A stretch of DNA of 64,000 bases, from contig JAQGKD010000029.1 of assembly GCA_028290285.1 (NCBI GenBank), forward strand, positions 32,832 through 96,831, given 5' to 3'. This DNA comes from Hyphomicrobiales bacterium. Lineage in GTDB: Bacteria; Pseudomonadota; Alphaproteobacteria; Rhizobiales; Beijerinckiaceae. Position numbers and translations under genes: made by a program. This document shows, piece by piece, positions 7,265-16,321 of the stretch. The notes under the pieces are model-generated. The model ran no database searches, was not told the DNA's origin, and worked only from the letters and a program-made list of their open reading frames with translations. Position 1 is the first letter of the stretch. Every line of letters starts with the position of its first letter.

Positions 7265-8425
7265 ATGCCTGGAGCGCTGGAGGGAATCCGCGTCGTCGAA
7301 TTCGCAAATTACGTGTCGGGTCCCTATGCCGGCATGCTGCTCGGCGATCTCGGGGCTGATGTCATCAAGGTCGAAGAGCCCAAGCGCGGCGACCCATTTC
7401 GTGGCTGGGGCCGTGTCGAATATTCTCCGACCTTCGGCTCGGTCAATCGCAACAAGAAGAGCGTCACGCTCGACCTGAAGAGTGAACCCGGCAAGGCCGA
7501 TGCACGCGCGCTGGTGGCCACCGCCGACGTGGTGATCGAGAACTTCCGCCCCGGCGCGATGGACCGTCTAGGCCTCGGCTACGACAGCTTCATCGCAGCA
7601 AATCCCGGCGTGATCTGGTGCTCCATCACCGGCTTCGGGTCCGACGGGCCGGACGCCCTGCGCCCCGGTTACGACACGGTGGGACAGGCGACGAGCGGCC
7701 TTTTGAGCCTCCTCACCGACACGACCGACCCCAAGCCCATGGGCATTTCCCTTTCCGATCACCTCGCCGGAATCACCGCGACGAACGGCATCCTCGCAGC
7801 ACTCATTGCGCGCGGACGCACCGGCAAGGGACAGCGCGTCGAGACGTCGCTGCTCGAATCGACCCTGTCGTTCTGCGGCGAGAATGCGGCCCGCTTTTTC
7901 GAGAACGGCAAGGTGCCCGGCCGGGCCACGCGCACGCGTCAGGCGCAGGTCTATGCCTTCACCGCGGCGGACGGAAAAGCCTTCGTGGTGCATCTCTCCT
8001 CGCCGGCCAAGTTCTGGGAAGCGCTGGTGGGTGTCGTCGGGAAGCCCGAGTGGCTGAGCGATACACGTTTTATGAGCAAGGAAACGCGGGGCACGAACTA
8101 CGACGATCTCAACGCGGCGCTGGCGGAAATCTTCCGTGGCGACACGCGCTCAGCATGGCTGAACCTCCTGCAGGCAGCCGACGTTCCCTCGGCGCCGCTC
8201 AACACGCTCGACGATGTCTTCTCCGATCCGCAGGTGCAGCACCTGAAGATGCGCGTCGATGTCCCCCATCCGAAACTCGGCTCCGTGGGATATGTGCGCA
8301 ACGGCCTGCGACTGTCGGATACGCCGGCCTCCGTGCGCACATGCTCTCCGGAACTCGGGGAGCACAACGACGAGATACTCACTTCCCTGCGGCAGGCGGC
8401 GGAGACGACGGGAGCGCGCTCATGA
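7265..8425 (+). CDS. family III CoA-transferase (CaiB/BaiF type)
   Basis: This 386-residue protein begins MPGALEGIRVVEFANYVSGP and has LGDLGADVIKVEEP, the standard start of CaiB/BaiF/formyl-CoA transferases. Further motifs are NKKSVTLDLKSE, ADVVIENFRPG and ITGFGSDGP. The expected catalytic aspartate is Asp165 in SLSDHLAGI. Such enzymes move CoA between carboxylic acids, or activate a substrate acid with a CoA donor. GGGGGAGGGAAA precedes the ATG. The stop overlaps the next ATG as ATGA, so it is translationally coupled to the Bug receptor gene. This supports a carboxylic acid substrate imported by that receptor system (inference). Confidence 0.88.
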   Translation: MPGALEGIRVVEFANYVSGPYAGMLLGDLGADVIKVEEPKRGDPFRGWGRVEYSPTFGSVNRNKKSVTLDLKSEPGKADARALVATADVVIENFRPGAMDRLGLGYDSFIAANPGVIWCSITGFGSDGPDALRPGYDTVGQATSGLLSLLTDTTDPKPMGISLSDHLAGITATNGILAALIARGRTGKGQRVETSLLESTLSFCGENAARFFENGKVPGRATRTRQAQVYAFTAADGKAFVVHLSSPAKFWEALVGVVGKPEWLSDTRFMSKETRGTNYDDLNAALAEIFRGDTRSAWLNLLQAADVPSAPLNTLDDVFSDPQVQHLKMRVDVPHPKLGSVGYVRNGLRLSDTPASVRTCSPELGEHNDEILTSLRQAAETTGARS

Positions 8426-9444
8426 AACAGCAATTTCTGCTCGCGGCAGCCATTGTTCTCACGGCCGCCATCCCGTCGCGCGCTGATTCCGTCTCGGATT
8501 TTTTCACCGGCAAAAAGATGATGCTGGTCACCTCGGCCTCGGTCGGTGGCGGCTACGATCAATATGCGCGCCTGCTGGCCCGGCACCTGCCTCGCTACAT
8601 TCCGGGCGCGCCGACGATGACCGTGCAGAACATGCCGGGAGCCGAAGGCATCAAGGCCGCGAACTACCTTTACGCGGTCGCGCCCCACGACGGCACTGTC
8701 GTGGGCGGCCTGCAACGCAACACGGGGCTGGCGGCCTTCTACCATCCCGACAACAGCGGCGCGCAGTTCGACGCGCGCAAGTTCACCTGGCTCGGCTCGA
8801 CCCAGCAGGAAATCGGCCTCTTCATCGTGCGCACCCAGACGGGCGTGAAGACCGTCCAGGACCTCAAGACACACGAAATCACGGGCAGTTCGACATCGCG
8901 TAATTCCCCGAGTTCGATCTATCCGCGCCTGCTCAACGCGCTCTACGGCACGAAGCTGCGCGTCATCGAAGGCTACGACGGATCGCAGGCAGCCCTGCTG
9001 GCGCTCGAACGCGGCGAGGTCGATTCGCACGTCTCGGGCGGCTCTTCGGCCGCCTTCCGGGCGCGTTTCCAGCCTTGGGAGAAGGACGGAAGCGCGCGCG
9101 TCGTCCTGCAACTCGGCATGGAGCGCGATGCGGAATATCCGGATGTTCCGACCGCGTTGGACATCGCGCCGACGCCCGACGCGCGCAATATTTTCGAGAT
9201 CGCCTTCGTCGAGCAGGTCATGGGCCGCCCCTTCGTGCTGCCGCCCGGCGTCCCCAAGGATCGCGTCGAAGCTTTGCGCAAGGCCTTCGACCAGACGATG
9301 CGCGACAAGGACTTTCTCGAAGATGCGAAGAACCAGAAAGTCGAGATCGACCCCGTGAGCGGCGCGCGGATCAACGAACTGCTGGAAAAAGTCTACACCG
9401 CCCCGCCGGAACTGGCCCAGCGCGTGCGCGATCTCGTGAAATAG
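8422..9444 (+). CDS. Bug/TctC-type periplasmic tricarboxylate-family receptor
   Basis: This 340-residue secreted protein has a signal peptide ending near IPSRAD. It then reads VSVGGGYDQYARLLARHLPR in a Bug-type ligand fold, with YIPGAPTMTVQNMPGAEG and VAPHDGTVVGGL. Bug proteins bind carboxylates or aromatic acids for tripartite tricarboxylate transporters. No TctA or TctB membrane subunit is encoded nearby, which is common for this greatly expanded family. The start overlaps the CoA-transferase stop by four bases, so receptor and activating enzyme are likely co-expressed. The ligand cannot be told from sequence. The protein at 40264-41313 is a second member. Confidence 0.85.
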   Translation: MKQQFLLAAAIVLTAAIPSRADSVSDFFTGKKMMLVTSASVGGGYDQYARLLARHLPRYIPGAPTMTVQNMPGAEGIKAANYLYAVAPHDGTVVGGLQRNTGLAAFYHPDNSGAQFDARKFTWLGSTQQEIGLFIVRTQTGVKTVQDLKTHEITGSSTSRNSPSSIYPRLLNALYGTKLRVIEGYDGSQAALLALERGEVDSHVSGGSSAAFRARFQPWEKDGSARVVLQLGMERDAEYPDVPTALDIAPTPDARNIFEIAFVEQVMGRPFVLPPGVPKDRVEALRKAFDQTMRDKDFLEDAKNQKVEIDPVSGARINELLEKVYTAPPELAQRVRDLVK

Positions 9445-9452
9445 GCTGATAC

Positions 9453-10658
9453 ATGAACCTCGTCACTGAAGCTTCCCTCATCGAGCCAGCGCGCGAATTG
9501 CGCGACACCTGCGCCATCGTCGGCACTGCGACCAGCCGGCTCGGGAAAGTGCCCGGCGTCTCCAGCCTCGATCTTCTCGTCGAGGCCATTCGCGGCGCGC
9601 TGGACGACGCGGGATTGAAGGCCTCCGACATCGACGGCGTGCTCTGTCGCGGGCCGGACGAATCCTATTCGCATCACCAGATGGTGGCCGAAAGACTTGG
9701 CATCAACGCCCGTTTCTCGACAACGCTCACTAATGGCGGCGCGAGCCAGATCATGTCCGTCGCGCTCGCCGTCATGGCGATCCGCTTCGGCCTCGCAAAG
9801 ACGATCGTCTGCGGATTCGGGCGCGATACCTGGTCGCGCACCCATGCGACGGAAGAGGCGCGCGTTCGCAACGAAACGCGACCCGCAGCCCTTCGCGCGC
9901 GCGAATTCGGCCCGGAATACGGCTATTTCGGTGCGACCGCGGCGCATGGACTGGGCGCGACCCGCCACATGCATCTCTACGGGACGACCCGCGATGATTT
10001 CGGTGCCATAGCGGTCGCCTTCCGCGAACATGCCCTGCGCAACCCCGATGCGCAGATGAAGAAGCCGCTTTCCATGTCGGACTACCACGCAGGCCGCGTC
10101 ATCGTGGCGCCCTTCGGCATGTACGATTGCAGCCTGCGCTCCGACGCTGCGGGCGCCGTCATCGTCACCAGCCGAGACCGCGCGCGCGACCTGCGTCAAC
10201 CGCCCGTGCTCATCAAGGGCTTCGGCACGCACAACAACACGCGCGGCTGGTTCGCCGACGACAATATGGTGGTGACGGCGGCAAAGCAGAGCGGCGAGGC
10301 GGCGTATCGCATGGCGGGCCTTGCGCCCTCCGATGTCGATACCGCGCAGATCTACGACTGCTTCACCTACATGGTGCTGGCGCAGCTCGAGGATTACGGC
10401 TTCTGCAGGAAGGGCGAAGGCGGCGCCTTCGTCTCGTCAGGCGCGTTGCGGCTCGGTGGCGCCCTGCCCTGCAACACGTCGGGCGGCCAGCTTTCCGAGG
10501 CCCATGCGGAAGGCATGCTCCAGATCGTCGAAGGTGTTCGCCAGCTGCGGCACACCTATTCGGCTGAGCGACAGGTGAAGGACGCGGAAATCGCACTCGT
10601 TTCAGGTCATGGCGGCAATCAGGTTTGCCATTCCACTCTCATTCTCGGACGCGCATGA
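9453..10658 (+). CDS. thiolase-like (SCP2-type) acetyl-CoA acetyltransferase homologue
   Basis: This 401-residue protein has CAIVGTATSRLGKVPG near the start, ALDDAGLKASDIDGVLC, TTLTNGGASQIMSVALAVMA, and GGALPCNTSGGQLSEAHAEG near the C-terminus. These are marks of the thiolase family that pairs with DUF35 zinc-ribbon OB proteins. In place of a typical nucleophile Cys region the sequence reads TNGGAS, so it may act in retro-aldol or non-classical thiolase chemistry, as in steroid side-chain degradation partners. The ATGA overlap with the next gene predicts a complex with that DUF35 protein. It lies 8 bases after the receptor gene. Confidence 0.82.
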   Translation: MNLVTEASLIEPARELRDTCAIVGTATSRLGKVPGVSSLDLLVEAIRGALDDAGLKASDIDGVLCRGPDESYSHHQMVAERLGINARFSTTLTNGGASQIMSVALAVMAIRFGLAKTIVCGFGRDTWSRTHATEEARVRNETRPAALRAREFGPEYGYFGATAAHGLGATRHMHLYGTTRDDFGAIAVAFREHALRNPDAQMKKPLSMSDYHAGRVIVAPFGMYDCSLRSDAAGAVIVTSRDRARDLRQPPVLIKGFGTHNNTRGWFADDNMVVTAAKQSGEAAYRMAGLAPSDVDTAQIYDCFTYMVLAQLEDYGFCRKGEGGAFVSSGALRLGGALPCNTSGGQLSEAHAEGMLQIVEGVRQLRHTYSAERQVKDAEIALVSGHGGNQVCHSTLILGRA

Positions 10659-11071
10659 TGACCGACACGCGACCCAAGCCAACGCCCCGCCCCGCGCCCG
10701 AATCGCTGCCATATTGGCAGGCCGCGCGCGAGCATCGCCTGTCGATCCCGCGCTGCGACGACTGCGAGCGCTTCTGGTTCCCGCCCTCGCGCTCCTGCCC
10801 GCATTGCCTGTCGCCGAATTTCGCCTTCAGGGACGTCTCGGGACGAGGCAAGGTCTTCAGCTTCGTGACCTTTCACCGCGTCTATCATCCCGCCTTCGAG
10901 ACCGAAGTGCCCTATGTCGTGGCGCTCGTTGAGCTCGAGGAAGGCCCGCGCCTGCTCACCAACATCCTCGGCATCTCGCATGAAGAGGTTCGCTGCGAGA
11001 TGCCGGTGGAAGTGGTGTTCGACGATGTCGACGTGCAGACTACCGTGCCGAAGTTCAGGCCTTCGGCTTGA
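10655..11071 (+). CDS. Zn-ribbon OB-fold (DUF35) protein, thiolase partner
   Basis: This 138-residue protein opens (after a short Pro-rich stretch) with [19 protein letters not shown] four-Cys zinc ribbon follows ([11 protein letters not shown] and CPHCLSPN), then an OB-fold segment ([39 protein letters not shown]). DUF35 proteins bind acyl-CoA thiolases and aldolases and supply part of the active site. The start overlaps the thiolase stop (ATGA). A second ATG directly after it is equally possible. The last 17 bases overlap the end of the convergent aquaporin gene. Confidence 0.85.
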   Translation: MMTDTRPKPTPRPAPESLPYWQAAREHRLSIPRCDDCERFWFPPSRSCPHCLSPNFAFRDVSGRGKVFSFVTFHRVYHPAFETEVPYVVALVELEEGPRLLTNILGISHEEVRCEMPVEVVFDDVDVQTTVPKFRPSA

Positions 11072-11798
11072 GCATTTCCGGCGTCGAGGTGCCCGTGACC
11101 TCGGCACGCGGCTCCTCGCTGAGGAAGCGATAGATCACGCCACCGAGCGCACCGCCGATCAGCGGCGCCACCCAGAACAGCCAAAGCTGCTGGATCGCCC
11201 AGCCGCCGACGAACAGCGCGGGGCCGGTGCTGCGCGCCGGGTTGACCGATGTATTGGTGACGGGAATGCTGACGAGATGGATCAGCGTGAGCGCGAGGCC
11301 GATGGCGAGAGGCGCGAAGCCGGCAGGCGCTTTCCCGTGCGTCGCACCCATGATGATGAACAGGAACATCATGGTCATCACCACCTCGGTGATGAAGGCC
11401 GCCACGAGGCTGTAATTCCCGGGCGAATGCTCGCCGTATCCATTCGACGCCATGCCCTTCGCGATATCGAAGCCGGGCGCACCGCTGGCGATGAAGTAAA
11501 GCAGGCCGGCGCCGATGAAGGCTCCGGCAACCTGCGCGACGATATAAGGCGCGACCTGACCTGCCGGAAATCGCCCCCCGGCCGCAAGCCCCACGGTCAC
11601 GGCAGGGTTCAGATGGCAGCCCGAGATATGGCCGATGGCGTAGGCCATGGTCACGACGGTCAAGCCGAACGCGAGCGAGACGCCGAGCAGCCCGATTCCG
11701 ACCTGAGGAAATCCAGCTGCGATGACAGCGCTGCCGCAGCCCCCGAAGGTCAACCAGAACGTACCGATAAATTCTGCGGCAAGCTTTCGAGCATCCAT
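11055..11798 (-). CDS. aqpZ: aquaporin Z
   Basis: This 247-residue channel has six hydrophobic helices and both NPA boxes ([12 protein letters not shown] and [15 protein letters not shown]). The His (IHLVSIPV), Thr and Arg expected in the narrow water-selective filter of AqpZ are present, and it starts [20 protein letters not shown]. This points to a water channel rather than a glycerol facilitator. Its 3' end overlaps the zinc-ribbon gene by 17 bases in convergent orientation. The 177 bases beyond its start, up to the PlsC-type gene, contain no reading frame I can support. Confidence 0.93.
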   Translation of the reverse strand: MDARKLAAEFIGTFWLTFGGCGSAVIAAGFPQVGIGLLGVSLAFGLTVVTMAYAIGHISGCHLNPAVTVGLAAGGRFPAGQVAPYIVAQVAGAFIGAGLLYFIASGAPGFDIAKGMASNGYGEHSPGNYSLVAAFITEVVMTMMFLFIIMGATHGKAPAGFAPLAIGLALTLIHLVSIPVTNTSVNPARSTGPALFVGGWAIQQLWLFWVAPLIGGALGGVIYRFLSEEPRAEVTGTSTPEMLKPKA

Positions 11799-11975
11799 AA
11801 CGATCTCCCAGGATCAGAACAAGGAGTCGAGAATAGCCTACGCCATCTGTACTGCAAAGCTTGGTCGAATTCGTACAATAGGTCAGGCGGTGAGGCGCTG
11901 GGAACTGACTAAAGCATTGCTCTAATTCTCTATTGCCAAGGTCAAGAATGAACCTGGCGGCGCGAGCCCCGGTCG

Positions 11976-12689
11976 TCAGATCTTTTTGAGCCGATTTAGC
12001 TCGGCCTGAATCAGCGTTTCAGCCTGCTTGATCGCGGCCTGCGCGGGCATGTCTGCCGGGACAGCAGGGAGATAGGACACGGTGATCGTGCCTGCCCGCT
12101 TGTGCTTCTGCTCGGTCCCCCAGAACGATCCGGCATTCACGGCCACCGGCAGCATCGGCGCATGGAGCTTTGCATAGAGCAGTTCAACGCCGCGCTTGAA
12201 CTCCACAGGCGCCCCCGGTGCGCTACGCGTCCCCTCCGGAAAGATCAGCACGGGGCGGCCTTGCGCAAGGGCAGCCGCGCCCTCGTCGATCATCTTGCGG
12301 ATCGCCTTGGACCCGCTCTCACGGTCGATCGTGATCATCGGGGACCTGCGCAGAAACCAGCCGAAAATCGGTACGTCGAGCAATTCCTGCTTCGTCACGA
12401 TCGCCACGTCACGGAACAGGACGAGCGAAGCAATGGTCTCCCACGTCGACTGGTGGTTGGCGACCACGAGACAGGCTTGCGCAGGAATGTTCTCGCGGCC
12501 GACCTCGACATAACTCAAGCCCACGACCCATTTCAGCAGGAAGAGTACGCCGCCCGCCCATATGCGGCTGCCGGCACGGACCCAGCGCTCGGGGGTGCCC
12601 GCCAGCCAAATCGCGAGCAACACCGGAGAAAAGGCAGCCGTCCAGGCCGCCCAGAGGCCGGTGAAGACAAGAGATCGCATGCGTTGCAT
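11976..12689 (-). CDS. 1-acyl-sn-glycerol-3-phosphate acyltransferase (PlsC family)
   Basis: This 237-residue membrane-associated protein has the acyltransferase block I as NHQSTWE (H-X4-E in place of the common H-X4-D). It also has IPIFGWFLRRSPMITIDRE (block II) and FPEGTRSAPG (block III). It makes phosphatidic acid by acylating lysophosphatidate in the inner membrane. An N-terminal hydrophobic segment (VFTGLWAAWTAAFSPVLL) anchors it. Met4 is an alternative start. No obvious operon partner adjoins it. Confidence 0.85.
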   Translation of the reverse strand: MQRMRSLVFTGLWAAWTAAFSPVLLAIWLAGTPERWVRAGSRIWAGGVLFLLKWVVGLSYVEVGRENIPAQACLVVANHQSTWETIASLVLFRDVAIVTKQELLDVPIFGWFLRRSPMITIDRESGSKAIRKMIDEGAAALAQGRPVLIFPEGTRSAPGAPVEFKRGVELLYAKLHAPMLPVAVNAGSFWGTEQKHKRAGTITVSYLPAVPADMPAQAAIKQAETLIQAELNRLKKI

Positions 12690-13039
12690 CGTCAGCCATT
12701 CGAAACAGGGTTGCCCGGCGCTGGTGAGATCCCGCGCCTTGCCCAGGGACCAAAACGCTCATCTACCATCGTTCAGGGCAAATCTGTAGCGCCCCGGAAC
12801 GACAGGTCCCATCCATTTGGCTCAAACAACAAAGCGGCCGTGGCAACTGGCGTCTTGAAGTGGTACACTCTTCGAGAAGACGGCTGCGCGACGCGACCCT
12901 GTGAGCATGGGCGCTGATCGGTCCACTGGATCCATTGCAGATCCCGTGAGAGCAAGGCAGCTGCCTCCAGGCAAGATCACCAGCGTTCCCTATGCGCCAA
13001 ACGCGTATATGATACGTGCTAAGTTTTTGAATCTTAAGG
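12690..13039. other. gene-free stretch
   Basis: About 350 bases between the divergent PlsC-type gene and the small coiled-coil protein gene. Reading frames here are short, shift strand and lack recognisable protein sequence. The region presumably holds both promoters. A TATATGATACG element near 13004 could be a -10 region for the rightward gene, but no convincing -35 goes with it. Confidence 0.5.
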
Positions 13040-13408
13040 ATGAAGTGGGATATGAAAGAGAAGGGTTTCAACGATCGGCTGAGCGCCTCCGTGAAAGCAA
13101 AACAGGAGATGGCAGCCAAGTTCCTGAAGCGCCCCGCGGAAGACGATCCGGCCATCCTCGAGCGCCAGGCGGCCCGCGCCGCCGTCAATGCAGCGCGAGA
13201 GATTCGCACGGCTGAGCGCGAAGCAAAGCGCCTTGAAGACGCAAAGATCGCGGCCGAAGCAGCCGTCCTCGCGGAAATCGCCGCAAAGGAACGGGCCGCT
13301 CAGGACGAAGTCGCAGCAGCGGAACGCGTGCTCGAGGAAGAGAAGCTTGAGCTCGAACGCAAGGCAGCCCGCGACGCGCGCTACGCAGCCCGCAAGGCCC
13401 GCAAGTAA
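13040..13408 (+). CDS. small charged helical protein, DUF6481-like
   Basis: This 122-residue protein is almost wholly helical and rich in Ala, Glu, Arg and Lys. It contains GFNDRLSASVKAKQEMAAKF, RPAEDDPAILERQAARAAV, and then a long coiled-coil stretch (AEREAKRLEDAKIAAEAAVL) ending AARDARYAARKARK. It resembles the DUF6481 proteins of alphaproteobacteria, which have no known function. The start may be Met5 (at 13052). Neither start has a strong ribosome site. A hairpin with a 7-bp stem lies just past the stop (13415-13436) but without a T-run. Confidence 0.6.
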   Translation: MKWDMKEKGFNDRLSASVKAKQEMAAKFLKRPAEDDPAILERQAARAAVNAAREIRTAEREAKRLEDAKIAAEAAVLAEIAAKERAAQDEVAAAERVLEEEKLELERKAARDARYAARKARK

Positions 13409-13477
13409 TCATTTTTCGTCTGGCCGGTGAGACGAACGAAGAGACTTCATTCCACACCGCGCCAAGGAAAAACGGTT

Positions 13478-13672
13478 ATGCCGCACAAATTCAAATGCCA
13501 GCAGACGGTTCTGTTGAACCAGCTAGGGTTCGCCGACAGCCGGCAGATCACCACAACCATCTATGAGGTCGTCCGGCTCATGCCGGCCGACCAGACGGGC
13601 GAGCTATCCTATCGCATCAAGGCAGGCACGATAGAGCGCGCCGTGAGGGAAAGCGAAATCCGCAGCACCTGA
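13478..13672 (+). CDS. small hypothetical protein
   Basis: This 64-residue soluble protein reads MPHKFKCQQTVLLNQLGF, then ITTTIYEVVRLMPADQTGE and ends with SYRIKAGTIERAVRESEIRS. The ending LSYRIK..ERAV.ES is a pattern I associate with short uncharacterised rhizobial proteins that may bind nucleic acid or regulators. AAGGA lies about 9 bases before the ATG. It follows the DUF6481-like gene by 69 bases on the same strand. Confidence 0.6.
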   Translation: MPHKFKCQQTVLLNQLGFADSRQITTTIYEVVRLMPADQTGELSYRIKAGTIERAVRESEIRST

Positions 13673-13708
13673 CGCTCGGATTCTTTCATCGGCTGACTTG
13701 TCCGCTTG

Positions 13709-14968
13709 CTACCGGCTCGTTGGCAGCGCAGAGGCGGCGCTGGAAACGGTACCGCCGAGACGGCCACCCAGATCTTCGAACTGATCTGCCAGTCCTTCGC
13801 GCGTGCGTCCGTCCACCAGCGCGACAGGTGCCGAAATGGCGATGCTGGCCGCGCGGCCCACTGTACTCGCAGCCCCCGTGGCGACCATTCCGAGTGTTTC
13901 GCCGAAGCCCGCCTGTGAATCGGACAGGGCCTGACCTGCCGTCAGACGACCGCTGATCATGCCGGCCACCGTTGAGCTTTCCGCGAACTTCCCGTGATTG
14001 AGGGAGTCCGTGGATTGCACGTTGGTGAGATCGATCACTTGAATATGCTCGTCGGCGAGCTGGGTGCGAACCGGCTCGCTGTTCGGATTGACTGCGCCCA
14101 GACGCGGCGTGTTTCCCCAAATGCGGCTCGACACAGCAAGCGCCTTGTCGTCCTGCGAGACAAAAAGGGTGAAAGGCGGGCGCTTGTCCCCGATGGTCGC
14201 GATCTGTCGGCGGAACACATCGACATCCACGTCGGGCGCCGCGAGCATGACATTCACGATCTTGGGCGCGATGCGGCCGTTGCGGATCGACATCTGGCGC
14301 AGCGCTTCCAGTGTGACCCAATTCCCCATGGAGTGCGCGAGTATGGTCACCTGCCCGACGGCGGGGTCCTTGGCGAGCGTCTGCAGGACCGCCTCGAGCG
14401 CGTCGCGCGAATAATTTCCGCTCTCCCGATCGTAGGTATAGGCCAGAAGGCGGCCGCGAGACGGCCACGTAAAGAGGATCGGCAAGGCCGGCGCCCGGGA
14501 ATCGTGGACAATCTGCGCGAGACGATAGACAGCCTCTTCGAAGCGCGTGTTGTAGCCATGGACGAAGAGCAGTACGTCGCGCGTCTTCGCCTTCTTCAGC
14601 CGCGTATGGAAAATGGCCAGAGCCTGCCCCTGGTCGATGCGCTTGGCCTCGATCGTCGCGAACTCACGCTGCGGGTCGGGCGGCATGTGCGCGGGCCATT
14701 GCACGTCTCCGATCTGGCGGGCTGCATCGGGGGGGATCGAAACCGCGATTTCGGCGAAGCCCAGGCCGATGCCGCGCTCGCCTGTGAACATCTCCCCTTG
14801 CGTAGCGCCAACGCTGCTTCGCGTCGAGGCCACGAGCAGATCCACCCGCGACGTCCCGGGCACTTGAAGGCCAACTGGCGTCAGCACGCCCTCGGGCCGC
14901 CCGGCGCAAGCCGACAGAACGGTTGCAAACAGGATCACGAATGCGAACGCGGAAAATTGTTTCTGCAA
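13709..14968 (-). CDS. alpha/beta hydrolase lipoprotein (DUF900 type)
   Basis: The best start is a TTG at 14968, preceded by AGAGGCG. It gives a 419-residue protein with a lipoprotein signal (FAFVILFATVLSACAG, lipobox LSAC). The hydrolase core has LLFVHGYNTRFEEAVYRLAQ, LFTWPSRGRLLAYTYDRES and the nucleophile elbow ILAHSMGNWVTLEAL, followed by VMLAAPDVDVDVFRRQ. These are the marks of the DUF900 group of outer-membrane or secreted esterase-like proteins. No substrate is known. The C-terminal 100 residues are low-complexity helical. The upstream codons in this frame have no signal-like start and are probably not translated. Confidence 0.75.
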   Translation of the reverse strand: MQKQFSAFAFVILFATVLSACAGRPEGVLTPVGLQVPGTSRVDLLVASTRSSVGATQGEMFTGERGIGLGFAEIAVSIPPDAARQIGDVQWPAHMPPDPQREFATIEAKRIDQGQALAIFHTRLKKAKTRDVLLFVHGYNTRFEEAVYRLAQIVHDSRAPALPILFTWPSRGRLLAYTYDRESGNYSRDALEAVLQTLAKDPAVGQVTILAHSMGNWVTLEALRQMSIRNGRIAPKIVNVMLAAPDVDVDVFRRQIATIGDKRPPFTLFVSQDDKALAVSSRIWGNTPRLGAVNPNSEPVRTQLADEHIQVIDLTNVQSTDSLNHGKFAESSTVAGMISGRLTAGQALSDSQAGFGETLGMVATGAASTVGRAASIAISAPVALVDGRTREGLADQFEDLGGRLGGTVSSAASALPTSR

Positions 14969-15146
14969 CGGAACGCCTCTGTAAAGATGCGCCAGTCTAG
15001 GACCTTGGACCGGCTGTGTACCGAGGCGTGCGACGATTTCAGAAGCTTGTCGCTTTCCGGCCACTTGAGTGTAAAAAGCTGAGCATAGACATTGGCTTGA
15101 TCCGTTTAGCCCTGAGGTTTCAACGGGCGCGCTTGAGGAGCCGCGA

Positions 15147-16310
15147 ATGAGCAGCCAAGCCTTTGCCGCAGATGTCATGGTCGTCGGAGCGGGTCCGACT
15201 GGTCTGGCGCTGGCCGCCGAATTGAGGCGGCTCGGCGTGTCCATCCATATCGTCGACGCGCAGGCCGAAGGCGCCAACACCTCCCGTGCAGCGGTCGTCC
15301 ACGCCCGCACCCTCGAAGTGCTGGAACCACTCGGCGTGACAGCGCACCTGCTCCAGGACGGATTGAAAGTTCCCACCTTTCGCATTCGAGACCGCGACAA
15401 CGTTCTGCTCAGCATCGATTTTTCGACGATCCCGAGCGCCTATCCCTTCGCGCTCATGTGCCCGCAGGATCGTACCGAAGCCATTCTCCTCGCGTCTCTC
15501 GAGAAACTGGGAGGGAAGGTCGACCGTCCCTGCGACTTCCTCGGTTTTGAAACCGAGGGATCGCAAGTGGTGGCCACGGTCCGAAGCGACGGAATCCGCC
15601 GGGGCATCCGCTCACGCTGGCTCGTGGGATGTGACGGCATGCACAGCCGCGTTCGCGACGTCGCGCAGATTGCATTCGAAGGCGCGGTCTATGAACAGAG
15701 CTTCGTCCTCGCCGATGTCAGGATGGATTGGCCCGGGAGCCGGGAGGAAGTAAGCCTGTTCCTCGCACCCGAGGGGCTGCTGGTCGTGGCTCCCCTGCCC
15801 GGCGATCGCTTTCGCATCGTGGCAACTATGGATGACGCGCCGGTCTCGCCATCTCTTGGCGACGTCAATGCGCTTCTCGCGACGCGCGGCCCGATCGCGG
15901 TGCGCGCGAACGTCCAGGATGTTCTCTGGAGTTCGCGTTTCCGCGTCCATCACCGCATTGCGACCAGTCCGCGCAAGGGACGAGTGCTTGTTTGCGGCGA
16001 CGCTGCGCATGTTCACAGTCCGGCCGGTGGCCAGGGCATGAACACGGGCATCCAGGATGCGGTCTCGCTGGCGCAAGCGCTGGCCGAAACCCTGCGCGAT
16101 GGCAACGAAACACGCATCGACGACTGGGCGACCGAACGTCACGAAGTCGCGGCGCGCGTGGTGACCCTGACCGATCGGCTGACGCGCATGGGAACGGCGA
16201 GATCTCCCACCGCACAAAAGCTTCGTAATGCCGCGATCCATTTTGCCGGCAGCCTGCCGATGGTCCGCGCGGCCCTCGCGCGTAACATCGCGGAATTGCC
16301 ACCGCGCTGA
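15147..16310 (+). CDS. FAD-dependent monooxygenase (aromatic hydroxylase type)
   Basis: This 387-residue flavoprotein has the dinucleotide fold DVMVVGAGPTGLALAAEL, the DG motif LVGCDGMHSRVRD and the second FAD motif GRVLVCGDAAHVHSPAGGQG, followed by MNTGIQDAVSLAQAL. It belongs to the PheA/TfdB/UbiH-like single-component monooxygenases, which hydroxylate phenolic or quinone-type compounds with NAD(P)H and O2. It is shorter than phenol hydroxylases (no C-terminal thioredoxin domain). A GAGGAG site precedes the ATG. It is monocistronic, converging on the cytochrome c gene 11 bases away. Confidence 0.82.
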   Translation: MSSQAFAADVMVVGAGPTGLALAAELRRLGVSIHIVDAQAEGANTSRAAVVHARTLEVLEPLGVTAHLLQDGLKVPTFRIRDRDNVLLSIDFSTIPSAYPFALMCPQDRTEAILLASLEKLGGKVDRPCDFLGFETEGSQVVATVRSDGIRRGIRSRWLVGCDGMHSRVRDVAQIAFEGAVYEQSFVLADVRMDWPGSREEVSLFLAPEGLLVVAPLPGDRFRIVATMDDAPVSPSLGDVNALLATRGPIAVRANVQDVLWSSRFRVHHRIATSPRKGRVLVCGDAAHVHSPAGGQGMNTGIQDAVSLAQALAETLRDGNETRIDDWATERHEVAARVVTLTDRLTRMGTARSPTAQKLRNAAIHFAGSLPMVRAALARNIAELPPR

Positions 16311-16321
16311 TGCGCAGCCCT

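Noticed and set aside
12763..13209. Reading frame on the minus strand opposite the DUF6481-like gene
   Set aside because: Composition mirrors the plus-strand coiled-coil gene and shows no domain.
13415..13436. TTCGTCT/AGACGAA 7-bp hairpin after the DUF6481-like gene
   Set aside because: No T-run follows the stem on either strand, so it is not reported as a terminator.
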